Source of the DNA: REDI01 sp038123735 | Lineage (GTDB): Bacteria > Myxococcota_A > UBA796 > GCA-2862545 | Assembly: GCA_038123735.1 (NCBI GenBank) | Contig: JAYPAP010000029.1 | Span: 1-32,481, forward strand | DNA length: 32,481 nt | Reading direction: 5' to 3' | In this document: piece by piece, positions 1 through 7,906 of the stretch | Position numbering within the stretch: position 1 is the first letter of the stretch | Layout: the number at the start of each line of letters is the position of its first letter | Program-made: the position numbers and the translations under genes | The notes under the pieces: model-generated | The model's database searches: none | Seen by the model: the letters and a program-made list of their open reading frames with translations, nothing else | Told to the model about the DNA's origin: nothing

Positions 1-3000
1 GTTCAGCGGCTGGAAGAGAAGGAGAAGACCCAACGGGAGCTCGCTGCTGAGCGCCTTCGATATTTCCTGAGTCGCTATCCGGACGTTCCAGAGGCCGACA
101 ACATCCGCTTTCGGCTTGCGGAGTTGTATTATGAGCAGGCCGTAGAGGACTGGTTGGACGCTCAGGCGACTTTTGCGGATCGGGAAGCCGAGTATGACCG
201 CCTTTTGGAAGAGGCCGAGGCAGCTCTCGAAGCAGGCGACCCCACGCTTTACGAGAATCTCGGCGAGCTCGAGTTTCCGAAAAAAGACCTTGGCCCATCC
301 ATTGAGCTATATGGCCAGATCATCTCGAGGAATGACCCTCTGCCAATGGCGGAGCGTTGGATCCATCTGGACCGAGCGTATTACTCCCTTGGCTTCGCTT
401 ATATGGACACAGAAGCGAAGCAGAACGACTTTTTGAAGGCACGCATGGCCTTCCGGGAATTGCTGGAGCGCACGGGTGAGGAGGGTGACCTCGCCGATGC
501 GGCTCATATGTTCCTTGGAAAACTCCTCTTTGAAAACGAAAAGAAGTTTGAGGCAGCGCTCAATGAGTACGAGAGCGTAGTCAAGAAGGGATCTGATGGG
601 CCGTACTACCAAGACGGCATGTTCCAATTGGCGTGGACGTCATACAAGCTCGCGGGGCGTGATCCGGAAGTGTACGAACCTCGGGCGCTTGAGTTGTTCA
701 CGAACATCCTAGACGAGAGCGAGCGCGAACGCCTCCAAGGCGGGAAAGAAAGCGATTATGCTCCTGATGCTCGCCTGAACCTGGCTCGTACGCTGGCAGA
801 TATCTCGGACCGGACCCAATATGGCGACTCGCCGATCAGCCCGGTCGATGTGGCTCGAGATTACTTCTTGAGCATCGGCGAGCGGCCATGGGAACGCGAC
901 GTCTTCATCGCCCTAGCTGAGGTCCTCGCCGGCTGCATTCCTGTTCCAGATGAGTGCGACCCAGGTACTCAGAATGGCGGTAAATACGAGTTTGATTCTG
1001 CCATTGCGGTATATGAATATCTTCAGACCGAGCCTCGCTGGGTCACGGAGGCCGATAATCCGATCTTCCAGAGGAAGAAGATCTGGCTGTTACCTCAGAA
1101 AGACGACCCCGACCTCGACCGCGACCTCCCAGTTGAGCAGAAGCTTCTGGTCGAGCGATACGGGGAGCGGATTGTCGACCCCTATACGGGAGAAGAAACG
1201 GCCAACCCGTGGTGGACTGCAAACCGAAATAATCCAGATGCGCTCGATAATGTTCGTCAGTTCATCGAGAGCAGCCTGGCGCAGGTAGCTGTAGGGTTGA
1301 TGCAGGAGGCGCAAGGGGAGAAGGATGCCGCGAAGTATCGCATGGCGGCCTCGAAATTCCGGGAATACATGGATAAGTTCCCGATCGCGGACAACTTTTT
1401 CCAGAATCAGTGGTACCTCGCCAACGCTCTGTTGAAAGCTACGCCAGCTGATGCTGCCCGTCCTTGGGGGTCATACGAAGAAGCCTACCGGGAGTTCAAC
1501 AGCTTGGTCCAGTCTTCCGATGCGCACCCGTACGGGGATGGTTCTCGATTTGGCGTGATGACTTCACTTCGCAATATCATCGAGGCAAAGGGTGATATAC
1601 ACGGCCCATTTGATGCACGGTCGAACTCGGCAGATGTCGAGGAGGTCATCACCACGGACTTTGGGATGAATGTGTCGGTCTACGCCCTGCCGGAGGACCA
1701 CAAGGCACTGATCGCGTCCATGGATATGCTCGTGGATTACGAGTTCAGCGAGCCCCTCGAGGAGGGCCTGAACGATTACCGGGAGACGTTCAAGGAAAAT
1801 GAGTGGTTCCTTCGGTATACTCCCGCATTGATTCTTGCGAAGCACAACCGTTTCGACGAGGCTCGGGTGCGGCTGGAGTCCATTCTTCAAGTCGCTGAGT
1901 CAGACATCGACGTCCGGTGTAACGTCGAAGAAGTTAGCTTCTCGGCCACATTATTGGCAGACTCGTATAAGCAGGAAGGGGACCTCGTACAGTTGGCAGC
2001 GACGGCGAAGCGATTTGCCATGATGTTCCAACAGTGTGACTTGTCCGGCGGCAAATGGGACGATGTTGCCCGAGGGGCTGAGTTCCGGATCTGCCAGGAG
2101 ATGAAGGATGCGGGTGACCGCCTTGGAGCGGCGGAGTGCTACGAAGAGTACTTCCAGACGCACGAGTGTGAGTCACGCTCCATGCGTGACAACGACGAAT
2201 GTAAATTCGCGGCGTATAACGCGCCTAATAACTTTGAGATCGTAGGTCGCGCGGAGCGGGCGAATGAGCTGTTCGAACGATACGTGGACCTGTATCCTCG
2301 AGACGAGCTTTCACTTCCGCTCTACTACCGGATTGCTCTGAACTACGAGTCCGTCTTCGACCTCAAGAAGGCGATCGATTACTACGGTCGGCTGGTCGCG
2401 AATGACCCAAGTCGGAGCGGCGAGAATACGGCCGATGCGTTGTACAACGTCGCCTTCCTGAAGATTGGTATGGGCGACCACCGCGGCGCAGCTCAAGGAT
2501 TTGAGAAGTACGAGCAAGTTTTCCGCGACCGCGAAGATGCTGTCGAGGTCCTGTTCAAGGCAGGGGAACAATGGGAGTTGGTCTCTGAGCGTGACGCACT
2601 GCGCTTCTATCGCAACTACCTCCGTCGATTTGGGCCCGGCAAAGAGAAGAGTAACGCGAGTCATGTGATCCAGTCTCTGTACAAGATCGCTCAGATTCAA
2701 AAGAACAATGCGAATCTGTATGCGCGGTCGATGAACGAGCTCCAAGCCACCTTCGACCAGTACGCTGCCGAAGGCCAAACCCTGTCACCCACCGCCAACA
2801 ACTTCGTTGCCGAATGGGCAGTGAAGAAGCTGCAGGATGAATACGATGTCCTGACAGATAAAGAGCTGACTGGCGACCAGGACAAAGACAATGCGATGCT
2901 CGTCAAGCTGGATAGCGAAGAGATCCCTGCCTTTGAGGCTTCTGTCGCTCAAGTCGTCAAGAATTATAAGAGCTTTGAGCATGGCACGAAGGCCGTCTAC

Positions 3001-3510
3001 CTTGTTGTTTCATCGAAGCTCTTCATCGCAGAGCTCATCTATAAAATGGATTGCCCATTTGATGACGATGAGACTTGCGACATCTGGTGGGAGATCTACG
3101 AGGAGCAATGGCGTCCAATCGCGGAGGAATTTGAAGACCTCGCGAGAAAGGGTTTCGAGAAGCTGATCGCCAAGGGCAAAGATGAGAAGCAGCATAGCCC
3201 CGCCATCGATTTGGCCTACCAGACCCTCAACAAGCTGGACCCATTCAACTATCCAGATGTCAAGATGGAATCCCGCGGGCAGCCAGGCCTGAAGGGTCTG
3301 CCGAAGCCGCGCCCAGTGGGTCTTCCTACGTCGACAGAAGACGCGGCACCGCCGGCGCCGGCGCCTCCGCCCAACGAGAGCAGCGGTGAGCCAGAGGTGC
3401 CAACCGAAACCGAGACGCCCGGAACCGAGGCTCCAGCACCCCCTGAAGAACCGGCGTCGCAGCCGGATCCCGCTCCAGCTGAAGACTCTCCGTGGGGGGC
3501 TCCGCAATGA
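1..3510 (+). CDS. Long exported TPR-repeat protein (5' partial), motor-associated
   Basis: The frame is open from base 1, so the true start lies upstream; at least 1169 residues are visible. The protein is built of many loose TPR-like helix pairs (for example AAERLRYFLSRYPDVPEADN near the start, and the stretch encoded around 2290-2480). TPR arrays are protein-docking scaffolds. About a dozen cysteines, clustered around bases 930-960, 1915-2210 and 3045-3085, fit an oxidised periplasmic location. The last 70 residues are a Pro/Glu/Ala linker ending in EDSPWGAPQ. The stop overlaps the start of the next TPR lipoprotein gene (ATGA), so the two are translationally coupled. Position and type recall the giant TPR proteins (PglI/AgmK class) of the myxobacterial Agl/Glt system. 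That assignment is inference: TPR similarity alone is not specific, and the signal peptide is not in view. Confidence 0.8.
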   Translation, partial: VQRLEEKEKTQRELAAERLRYFLSRYPDVPEADNIRFRLAELYYEQAVEDWLDAQATFADREAEYDRLLEEAEAALEAGDPTLYENLGELEFPKKDLGPSIELYGQIISRNDPLPMAERWIHLDRAYYSLGFAYMDTEAKQNDFLKARMAFRELLERTGEEGDLADAAHMFLGKLLFENEKKFEAALNEYESVVKKGSDGPYYQDGMFQLAWTSYKLAGRDPEVYEPRALELFTNILDESERERLQGGKESDYAPDARLNLARTLADISDRTQYGDSPISPVDVARDYFLSIGERPWERDVFIALAEVLAGCIPVPDECDPGTQNGGKYEFDSAIAVYEYLQTEPRWVTEADNPIFQRKKIWLLPQKDDPDLDRDLPVEQKLLVERYGERIVDPYTGEETANPWWTANRNNPDALDNVRQFIESSLAQVAVGLMQEAQGEKDAAKYRMAASKFREYMDKFPIADNFFQNQWYLANALLKATPADAARPWGSYEEAYREFNSLVQSSDAHPYGDGSRFGVMTSLRNIIEAKGDIHGPFDARSNSADVEEVITTDFGMNVSVYALPEDHKALIASMDMLVDYEFSEPLEEGLNDYRETFKENEWFLRYTPALILAKHNRFDEARVRLESILQVAESDIDVRCNVEEVSFSATLLADSYKQEGDLVQLAATAKRFAMMFQQCDLSGGKWDDVARGAEFRICQEMKDAGDRLGAAECYEEYFQTHECESRSMRDNDECKFAAYNAPNNFEIVGRAERANELFERYVDLYPRDELSLPLYYRIALNYESVFDLKKAIDYYGRLVANDPSRSGENTADALYNVAFLKIGMGDHRGAAQGFEKYEQVFRDREDAVEVLFKAGEQWELVSERDALRFYRNYLRRFGPGKEKSNASHVIQSLYKIAQIQKNNANLYARSMNELQATFDQYAAEGQTLSPTANNFVAEWAVKKLQDEYDVLTDKELTGDQDKDNAMLVKLDSEEIPAFEASVAQVVKNYKSFEHGTKAVYLVVSSKLFIAELIYKMDCPFDDDETCDIWWEIYEEQWRPIAEEFEDLARKGFEKLIAKGKDEKQHSPAIDLAYQTLNKLDPFNYPDVKMESRGQPGLKGLPKPRPVGLPTSTEDAAPPAPAPPPNESSGEPEVPTETETPGTEAPAPPEEPASQPDPAPAEDSPWGAPQ

Positions 3511-4985
3511 ACCGAATTCTCTCATCGATGGTCGTGAGCGTAGTCCTTGCAGGGTGTCCAAAGCCCGGTACGCCGGAGCCCGCGTCAGGAGGTACCACTA
3601 CGGAAGTAGAAACTCCGCCAACGATGGATACCGACGCCCCGCCAATGGTGGCCGAACCCGAGCCAGAGCCCGCCATGTCGCCGGAGCAAGTGCAGGCAGC
3701 GCTCACTCGCGCAGTTGGCACATTGACGCTCGGAACGCCAGAGGCCGCGAGGCGAGCTTTGGTCGACCTAGAGGCCATCGCTTCGCTGGATGATGCGGAA
3801 CCGTTGGCGTTTTACAACCTCGGACTCGCGTACGATTTGCTCGATCGTCAAGATGACGCGGAGCGCGCGTATGACGTAGCGATAGAGGCGACCCCACCCA
3901 TCTCGCAGGCGTTTTTGGGCAAAGCGGTTCTCCTCGAGCGGCAAGATCGCATGTCGGATGCGTTGGCCACTTATGCCGCTGGCATCGAGGCCGACGACAC
4001 AAATATGGAGCTTCGCAGCGCGTATATTGGAGCATTGCGACGGGCCGGTAAATTGGAAAAGGCCATCACACAGGCAAAGGCCGCGCTGGCGTTTAACAGT
4101 AAGAGCCTAGAGGTGTACAACGACCTTGGCCTTGTTTATATGGATAAAGGCGACCTTTCGATGGCACGGTTTGTGTATCTTAAGGCGCTGACGCTCGAAG
4201 GTGCCAAGTCCAACGCATCGATCCGGACAAACTTCGGTTGGGCGCTCTACCTGAGCGGTGAGCCCGTCCGAGGGCGCTTGCAGATGGAAGAAAGCTATAA
4301 ACTGGACGCTACCAATCTCCGGACGCTCGTCTACCTGTCGCATCTGTACATGGACGATCGGAATTACACGGACGCTGTTCCATTATTGAAAGAAGCGTAC
4401 AAGCAGGAACCTACTAACTTTGGGATCATCCTGAATCTGGGCATCGCCAATCGAGGGATCGGTAACCTCGAAGAGGCGAAGCGAATGTACGAGCTGGCGA
4501 TGCAGGAAAAGCCGACTGACCCCGAGCCTTTCTTGAATATGGGCGTGTTGTTGGGGGACTACTTTAAGGACTATGATGGCGCGGTTGCGGCCTTCAATTC
4601 CTATTTGGAACGCGGTGGTAAAGAAGTCGAGACCGTCGAGCAGTACATCGAAGACGTGAACAAAGAAAAAGCTAGGGCAGAAAAGAAAAAGCAACGTGAA
4701 GCTGAACGTCAACGACGCGCCGCTGAGAAGGCCGAGCGGGAGCGATTGTTGAAGGAAGCGGCAGAGAAGGAAGCAGCTGAAAAGGAGGCTGCTGGCTCGA
4801 CTCCGCCGCCGCCCAATGATTCATCGGGCACGGGTGAAGCTGGGGGTGGTGATACGCCGACTGCGCCTACGCCTGATCCGGCAGCTCCGCCGAGCGACGA
4901 ACCATCGGAGGAGCCACCTCCATCACCCGCGCCCGAGGAGCCTTCCGAGGATTCCGGCGATGACAATCCGTGGGGGCAGCAATGA
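3507..4985 (+). CDS. TPR-repeat outer-membrane lipoprotein (AglT/GltE-like)
   Basis: 492 residues from the ATG that overlaps the upstream stop (ATGA). The N-terminus is a short lipoprotein signal with lipobox LAGC (Cys17) and Pro at +2, which predicts transfer to the outer membrane. About eight TPR units follow (residues ~95-385, e.g. VYNDLGLVYMDKGDLSMARF). Next come a Lys/Glu/Arg-rich coiled stretch (~390-430) and a Pro/Ser/Glu linker ending in DDNPWGQQ. TPR lipoproteins next to TolQ/ExbD genes are known from the Myxococcus gliding machinery (AglT/GltE), where they act at the outer membrane. The role here, as an anchor for the motor complex, is inferred from context. An upstream GTG at 3492 is possible but would bury the signal peptide, so I prefer 3507. 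The gene ends in a second ATGA overlap with the next gene. Confidence 0.85.
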   Translation: MNRILSSMVVSVVLAGCPKPGTPEPASGGTTTEVETPPTMDTDAPPMVAEPEPEPAMSPEQVQAALTRAVGTLTLGTPEAARRALVDLEAIASLDDAEPLAFYNLGLAYDLLDRQDDAERAYDVAIEATPPISQAFLGKAVLLERQDRMSDALATYAAGIEADDTNMELRSAYIGALRRAGKLEKAITQAKAALAFNSKSLEVYNDLGLVYMDKGDLSMARFVYLKALTLEGAKSNASIRTNFGWALYLSGEPVRGRLQMEESYKLDATNLRTLVYLSHLYMDDRNYTDAVPLLKEAYKQEPTNFGIILNLGIANRGIGNLEEAKRMYELAMQEKPTDPEPFLNMGVLLGDYFKDYDGAVAAFNSYLERGGKEVETVEQYIEDVNKEKARAEKKKQREAERQRRAAEKAERERLLKEAAEKEAAEKEAAGSTPPPPNDSSGTGEAGGGDTPTAPTPDPAAPPSDEPSEEPPPSPAPEEPSEDSGDDNPWGQQ

Positions 4986-5251
4986 GATGCTTCGGTATAT
5001 ATATAGCAATAGCGTTGGGGTTGGTCGCAGTACCCGCGGCCGCACAGGAGGCCCCCGGCTCAGCCCCGCAGAGAGATACGCTCGACCTCGATGAAGACAG
5101 CAAGAGAAAAAGCATCATCGAGGGTAAAGAGTACCTGCCGGACTTCACCGTTTTGATCGACCGGGAAGACCTCTCCCGAGCGTACGACTTGGAGCTGGAC
5201 GAGAGTTTTCTTCCAAAAATCATTGAAGCGGTCAACGAAGAGCCGTTTTGA
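4982..5251 (+). CDS. Small secreted protein of unknown function
   Basis: 89 residues, starting at the ATG that overlaps the upstream stop by four bases. Residues 1-21 form a classical Sec signal (hydrophobic IYIAIALGLVAVPAAA, cleavage expected after AAA). The mature part is only about 68 residues, very acidic, with no cysteine and no recognised domain. It ends in NEEPF, an acidic-Pro-aromatic end similar to the tails of the two upstream TPR proteins. Coupling to the TPR lipoprotein gene suggests it is a small periplasmic subunit of the same envelope complex. I do not recognise the family. Upstream GTG 4970 would add four residues and is less likely given the ATGA junction. Confidence 0.7.
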   Translation: MRCFGIYIAIALGLVAVPAAAQEAPGSAPQRDTLDLDEDSKRKSIIEGKEYLPDFTVLIDREDLSRAYDLELDESFLPKIIEAVNEEPF

Positions 5252-5370
5252 CGAAATTATTAAGGACGATTTAGCGCCGCAGCGAACGAAAGGCGGCCCT
5301 TCGAAATCCTTAGGTTAAACGCTGATGATGCGATAAACGTGACGGTTTGAGTCAGTTGGATTTTGAGGGC

Positions 5371-5389
5371 TTGTCACAAGGCCTGACAA
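5371..5389 (+). promoter_or_regulatory. Inverted repeat upstream of motor operon (possible operator)
   Basis: TTGTCA (5371-5376) and TGACAA (5384-5389) form a perfect 6-base inverted repeat with a 7-base spacer. It lies in the 262-base gap before the TolQ-like gene. It could bind a dimeric regulator or be a small RNA stem. No T-run follows, so it is not an intrinsic terminator. Function is not shown by sequence. Confidence 0.3.
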
Positions 5390-5430
5390 CCTCATCACAA
5401 GACCGAGCAACCCTGTTCGCCTCAGATTGG

Positions 5431-5492
5431 GTATGGTCCCGGAGTGCCCATACACCCTTTGGGGATCCCGCACTCAAGCGGCCAAAGGGACC
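5431..5492 (+). promoter_or_regulatory. Structured leader before TolQ-like gene
   Basis: Three perfect inverted repeats overlap here. GTATGG (5431-5436) pairs with CCATAC (5448-5453). CCCTTTGG (5455-5462) pairs with CCAAAGGG (5482-5489). GGTCCC (5435-5440) can pair instead with GGGACC (5487-5492). The third pairing excludes parts of both others, so the leader could switch between two folds. A GGAGG ribosome site (5501-5505) lies just downstream. Whether it is transcribed as a leader is not known. Confidence 0.4.
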
Positions 5493-5513
5493 AACCAGCC
5501 GGAGGAAGCACCA

Positions 5514-6167
5514 ATGCAGTTTTTCACCCAGTTTGTCGAAGGTGGAGTCTGGATGATTCCCATCCTGATCGTGGCCATCTTCGCACTCGCAATCGCGTTC
5601 GAACGCCTGTTTTACATTCTGTTCCGTGCAGGCATCAACTCGACTGCGTTCATGGGTCAGATCCAAAAGCTTATCCTTGCCAACAACATCGACCGCGCCA
5701 TCAAGATGTGCAACGCGGAGCCACACGCGGCTCTTCCACGCGTCGTGAAGGCTGGCCTTACTCGTGCAAACCGCACCGAGAAGGAAATCGAGAATGCGAT
5801 TGATGAAGCTGTGCTCGAAGTTGGTCCTCGGGTCAACAAGCGTACCGCTTATCTGTCCATGCTCGCCAACGTCGCGACCCTGTTCGGTCTCCTCGGTACC
5901 ATTATCGGTCTGATCGATGCGTTCCGTGCGGTTGCAACCGCTCCACCAGAGCTCAAGCAAACCATGCTCGCCGGTGGTATCTCCGTTGCGATGTTCACCA
6001 CCGCTGGTGGTCTGATGGTCGCTATCCCTGTCCTGATCATTCACTCGATCGTTCTCAACCGCTCGAACAAGATCCTGGACGATGTCGACCACTACGGTCT
6101 GAAGGTAGTCAACCTGCTTTCCGCTCGTCGTCGCGGTTCACTCAACGAAGAAGCTGCACAAGGCTGA
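5514..6167 (+). CDS. MotA/TolQ/ExbB-family proton channel protein (AglR-like)
   Basis: 217 residues from ATG 5514, which has GGAGG eight bases upstream; longer in-frame starts would add a non-membrane leader that the family lacks. Three membrane helices are visible, at ~12-36, 117-139 and 154-181. Helix 2 holds the GLLGT motif (125-129) and helix 3 the SVAMFTTAGGLMVAIP block, both hallmarks of TolQ/ExbB/MotA stators. These proteins form an inner-membrane pentamer around two ExbD/TolR subunits and convert proton flow into mechanical work. With two ExbD-like genes downstream and TPR lipoproteins upstream, the arrangement matches AglR-AglQ-AglS of Myxococcus xanthus. ExbB or TolQ roles are possible, but no tolB/pal or TonB-receptor gene is nearby. 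Confidence 0.92.
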   Translation: MQFFTQFVEGGVWMIPILIVAIFALAIAFERLFYILFRAGINSTAFMGQIQKLILANNIDRAIKMCNAEPHAALPRVVKAGLTRANRTEKEIENAIDEAVLEVGPRVNKRTAYLSMLANVATLFGLLGTIIGLIDAFRAVATAPPELKQTMLAGGISVAMFTTAGGLMVAIPVLIIHSIVLNRSNKILDDVDHYGLKVVNLLSARRRGSLNEEAAQG

Positions 6168-6183
6168 TCGTTGATTATGGAGT

Positions 6184-6219
6184 GCAGTCCGGCCACGGCC
6201 GGGCTGCGACCCGTTTTTT
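6184..6219 (+). terminator. Terminator-like hairpin between TolQ- and ExbD-like genes
   Basis: GCAGTCCGGCC (6184-6194) pairs with GGCCGGGCTGC (6197-6207), 11 positions with one G-T pair. A run of six T follows at 6214-6219, after a six-base spacer. The spacer and the very tight loop make it an imperfect intrinsic terminator; partial read-through (attenuation) or transcript-end protection is plausible. Confidence 0.5.
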
Positions 6220-6243
6220 CCACCCCTTTGGAGCGCTAAGATT

Positions 6244-6834
6244 ATGGGAAAGAAGCGCGGAGAACAGGCTGAAGAGTTGAACCTGGTTCCCATCATGAAC
6301 CTCGTCACGATTCTGATTCCGTTCTTGTTGATGGCCGCTCAGTTTGTGAGCTACGCCGTCATCGACTCGACCCTTCCGGCGATTGGGCCGCCTGCGCCGC
6401 CTGATGAACAGCCGGAGGAAAAACCTCTGAGCCTGTCCGTCATGATTACCGACCAAGGCTTCTCGGTCTCGGGGAACCACCCTGAGTTGGAAGCACAAGG
6501 CGGCGGCGACGAAGGCGAAGAGAAGGGCGCGACCATCGACTGCCTGGTGCCGGACTGCACGTTCGACCCTGGAGCGGGAGAGAAAGCAGAGGATGTCTAC
6601 GACCTCCGAAGCTTGCGTGACCTACTCGGCCGTATCAAGGACGATAAACCCGAAGAGCAGAATGTCATTTTAGTCCCTGATTCGAAGCTGCCTTACGAGG
6701 TTCTGGTGATGGCGATGGACGCTACACGTGAAGATCCTGACGCAGGCGGCGGCGATGGAGACGGCGGCTGCAACGGCCGATGCTTGTTCCCAATGGTAGT
6801 CATTGCCGGCGGCGTGCAAGGTGGAGGTAGCTGA
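6244..6834 (+). CDS. ExbD/TolR-family motor protein 1, membrane Asp replaced by Asn
   Basis: 196 residues, ATG 6244 with GGAGCG upstream. The N-terminus has the ExbD/TolR layout: short basic cytoplasmic part, the ELNLVPIMN motif, one membrane helix (~15-38), then a periplasmic domain. In the family the motif normally reads P-[ML]-[IM]-D and the Asp carries protons; here it is Asn19. The periplasmic part has a Pro/Glu linker and four cysteines (C100, C105, C176, C180), suggesting disulfides and an inserted loop. It overlaps the next ExbD gene by one base (TGATG). It probably pairs with the second ExbD in a hetero-dimer, as AglQ and AglS do; the lost Asp suggests a structural rather than a proton-carrying role. 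Confidence 0.87.
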   Translation: MGKKRGEQAEELNLVPIMNLVTILIPFLLMAAQFVSYAVIDSTLPAIGPPAPPDEQPEEKPLSLSVMITDQGFSVSGNHPELEAQGGGDEGEEKGATIDCLVPDCTFDPGAGEKAEDVYDLRSLRDLLGRIKDDKPEEQNVILVPDSKLPYEVLVMAMDATREDPDAGGGDGDGGCNGRCLFPMVVIAGGVQGGGS

Positions 6835-7341
6835 TGCCAGGTAAGAAACAACGCCGTACCGTCGCCGAGGGAGGTCTAACGATCACCTCATTGATGGATG
6901 CGATGACGATTATTCTGTGCTTCCTTCTGAAGTCGTATGAAGCTAGCGACGTTACCGTCAAAGCCTCGGATGATCTGCAGATTCCGGCCTCATCGGCTCT
7001 CGTAGAGATTCAGAAGACTATCGCACTCGTCGTCTCTCAGAACGGCATCCTCGTTGAGGGTGAGCCTACCGTCAAAGNNNNNNNNNNTGACCTACCAGGT
7101 CGTTGAATCTGAGAAGAAGGGCCAGTTGATCACGGAGCTCTACGAAAGTCTTCTAGAGAAGGCCGAGGAGCAAAAGGAAATCGCCGCGAGCACCGGTTTG
7201 GCGGATGCTGAATTCAAAGGTGAAATCCTCCTTCAGTGTGACCGACAGTTACCGTTCTCGCTGATTCGCGAAGTCATGTACACAGCGGGTCAGGCGCAGT
7301 TTGGGAAGTTCAGGTTTGTGGTCGTGAAGACCTCAGGCTGA
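6834..7341 (+). CDS. ExbD/TolR-family motor protein 2 (interrupted by assembly gap)
   Basis: Starts at ATG 6834, overlapping the upstream stop by one base. The N-terminus has the motif SLMDAMTIILCFLLK with the proton-carrying Asp at residue 22, a single membrane helix (~17-34) and an ExbD-like periplasmic domain. A run of ten N at 7078-7087 splits the frame: the part before the gap and the part after it (up to the TGA at 7341) are in different frames, so the true gap length is not 10. The C-terminal half contains a stretch (ILLQCDRQLPFSLIREVMYT) typical of ExbD/TolR C-terminal domains. Together with the upstream Asn-bearing paralogue this forms the likely AglQ/AglS-like pair around the TolQ-like channel. 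A strong terminator follows 30 bases after the stop. Confidence 0.85.
7078..7087. other. Assembly gap (10 N) inside ExbD-like gene 2
   Basis: Ten N replace sequence of unknown length. The coding frame differs on the two sides, so the placeholder length is wrong modulo three. This is not evidence of a real frameshift. Confidence 0.95.
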
Positions 7342-7370
7342 TTCGACTCAACGAAGCACCTTCCAAAGAG

Positions 7371-7402
7371 AGACCATCGACGTCAGTCGATGGTCTTTTT
7401 TT
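7371..7402 (+). terminator. Strong intrinsic terminator after motor genes
   Basis: AGACCATCGAC (7371-7381) and GTCGATGGTCT (7386-7396) form a perfect 11-base stem with a 4-base loop, and T 7396-7402 follows directly. This is a textbook Rho-independent terminator 30 bases after the second ExbD stop codon. Confidence 0.93.
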
Positions 7403-7906
7403 GTTCGTAAAGGTGCAGAGGGCATAATGAGCATCCCAGTTGCTGGAAGAGCGCGTCCCTTGTTTGTCGAGTGAATTGCTCGGCCGGAAAAGCGCCACGC
7501 CAGCGGAGGTGCTTCGTAGGTTTACGACTTTGTTTCACCGTTCTTACACCATGTGCCATCATTATTTTCAGGCCTTCATTTCGGAGGAATGTCGGATCAT
7601 ATTGGGTAACGAAGCGTGTGCCGGTTCACGCCTACTGAATGATTCGTCGTTGGCGTGCTTTGTTGCGCTTGTCATGCCTTGCAGTTCCAGACTACGCTTC
7701 CCGTGTGAGTTGGAGATTCGCGGTCAGTTGTGGCCGCGAATTGAAGACAGGCGTGCTCGGCAATGCTTTTGCTCAACCTCGAGGGTTTTGACGTCGATGA
7801 GAATGAGAGAACCAAGTTGGAGTTCAGTGGTCCAATTGTCTGGTACTCTACGCGAGCGTAGGCCTGCTGCAGTCCCATCGTTGCGCGCGGCACTGGAGAT
7901 CTGAGA
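7403..7906. other. Gene-free stretch with two hairpins before TonB/FHA gene
   Basis: About 500 bases with no gene I can support. The open frames crossing it are cysteine-rich with no recognisable motif and look like chance. It holds two good inverted repeats. The first, 7716-7741, has an 11-base stem with a GTTG loop and one G-T pair. The second is CTACGCGAGCGTAG at 7848-7861, 45 bases before the next start codon. Neither is followed by a T-run. The region should contain the promoter of the next gene because a strong terminator precedes it, but I see no convincing -35/-10 pair. Confidence 0.6.

Noticed and set aside
3010..3561. 183-codon minus-strand frame at the junction of the two TPR genes
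   Set aside because: Arg/Gly/Trp-rich low-complexity mirror of the Pro/Glu-rich linkers on the plus strand.
5352..6092. 246-codon minus-strand frame opposite the TolQ-like gene
   Set aside because: The plus-strand frame has clear membrane helices and family motifs. The minus frame is charged and His/Asp-rich, as expected for a mirror frame of a GC-rich gene.
7440..7904. 154-codon open frame in the gap before the TonB/FHA gene
   Set aside because: Composition is rich in Cys, Arg and Ser without pattern, there is no ribosome site and no motif. It ends just before a well-supported gene; I treat it as chance.
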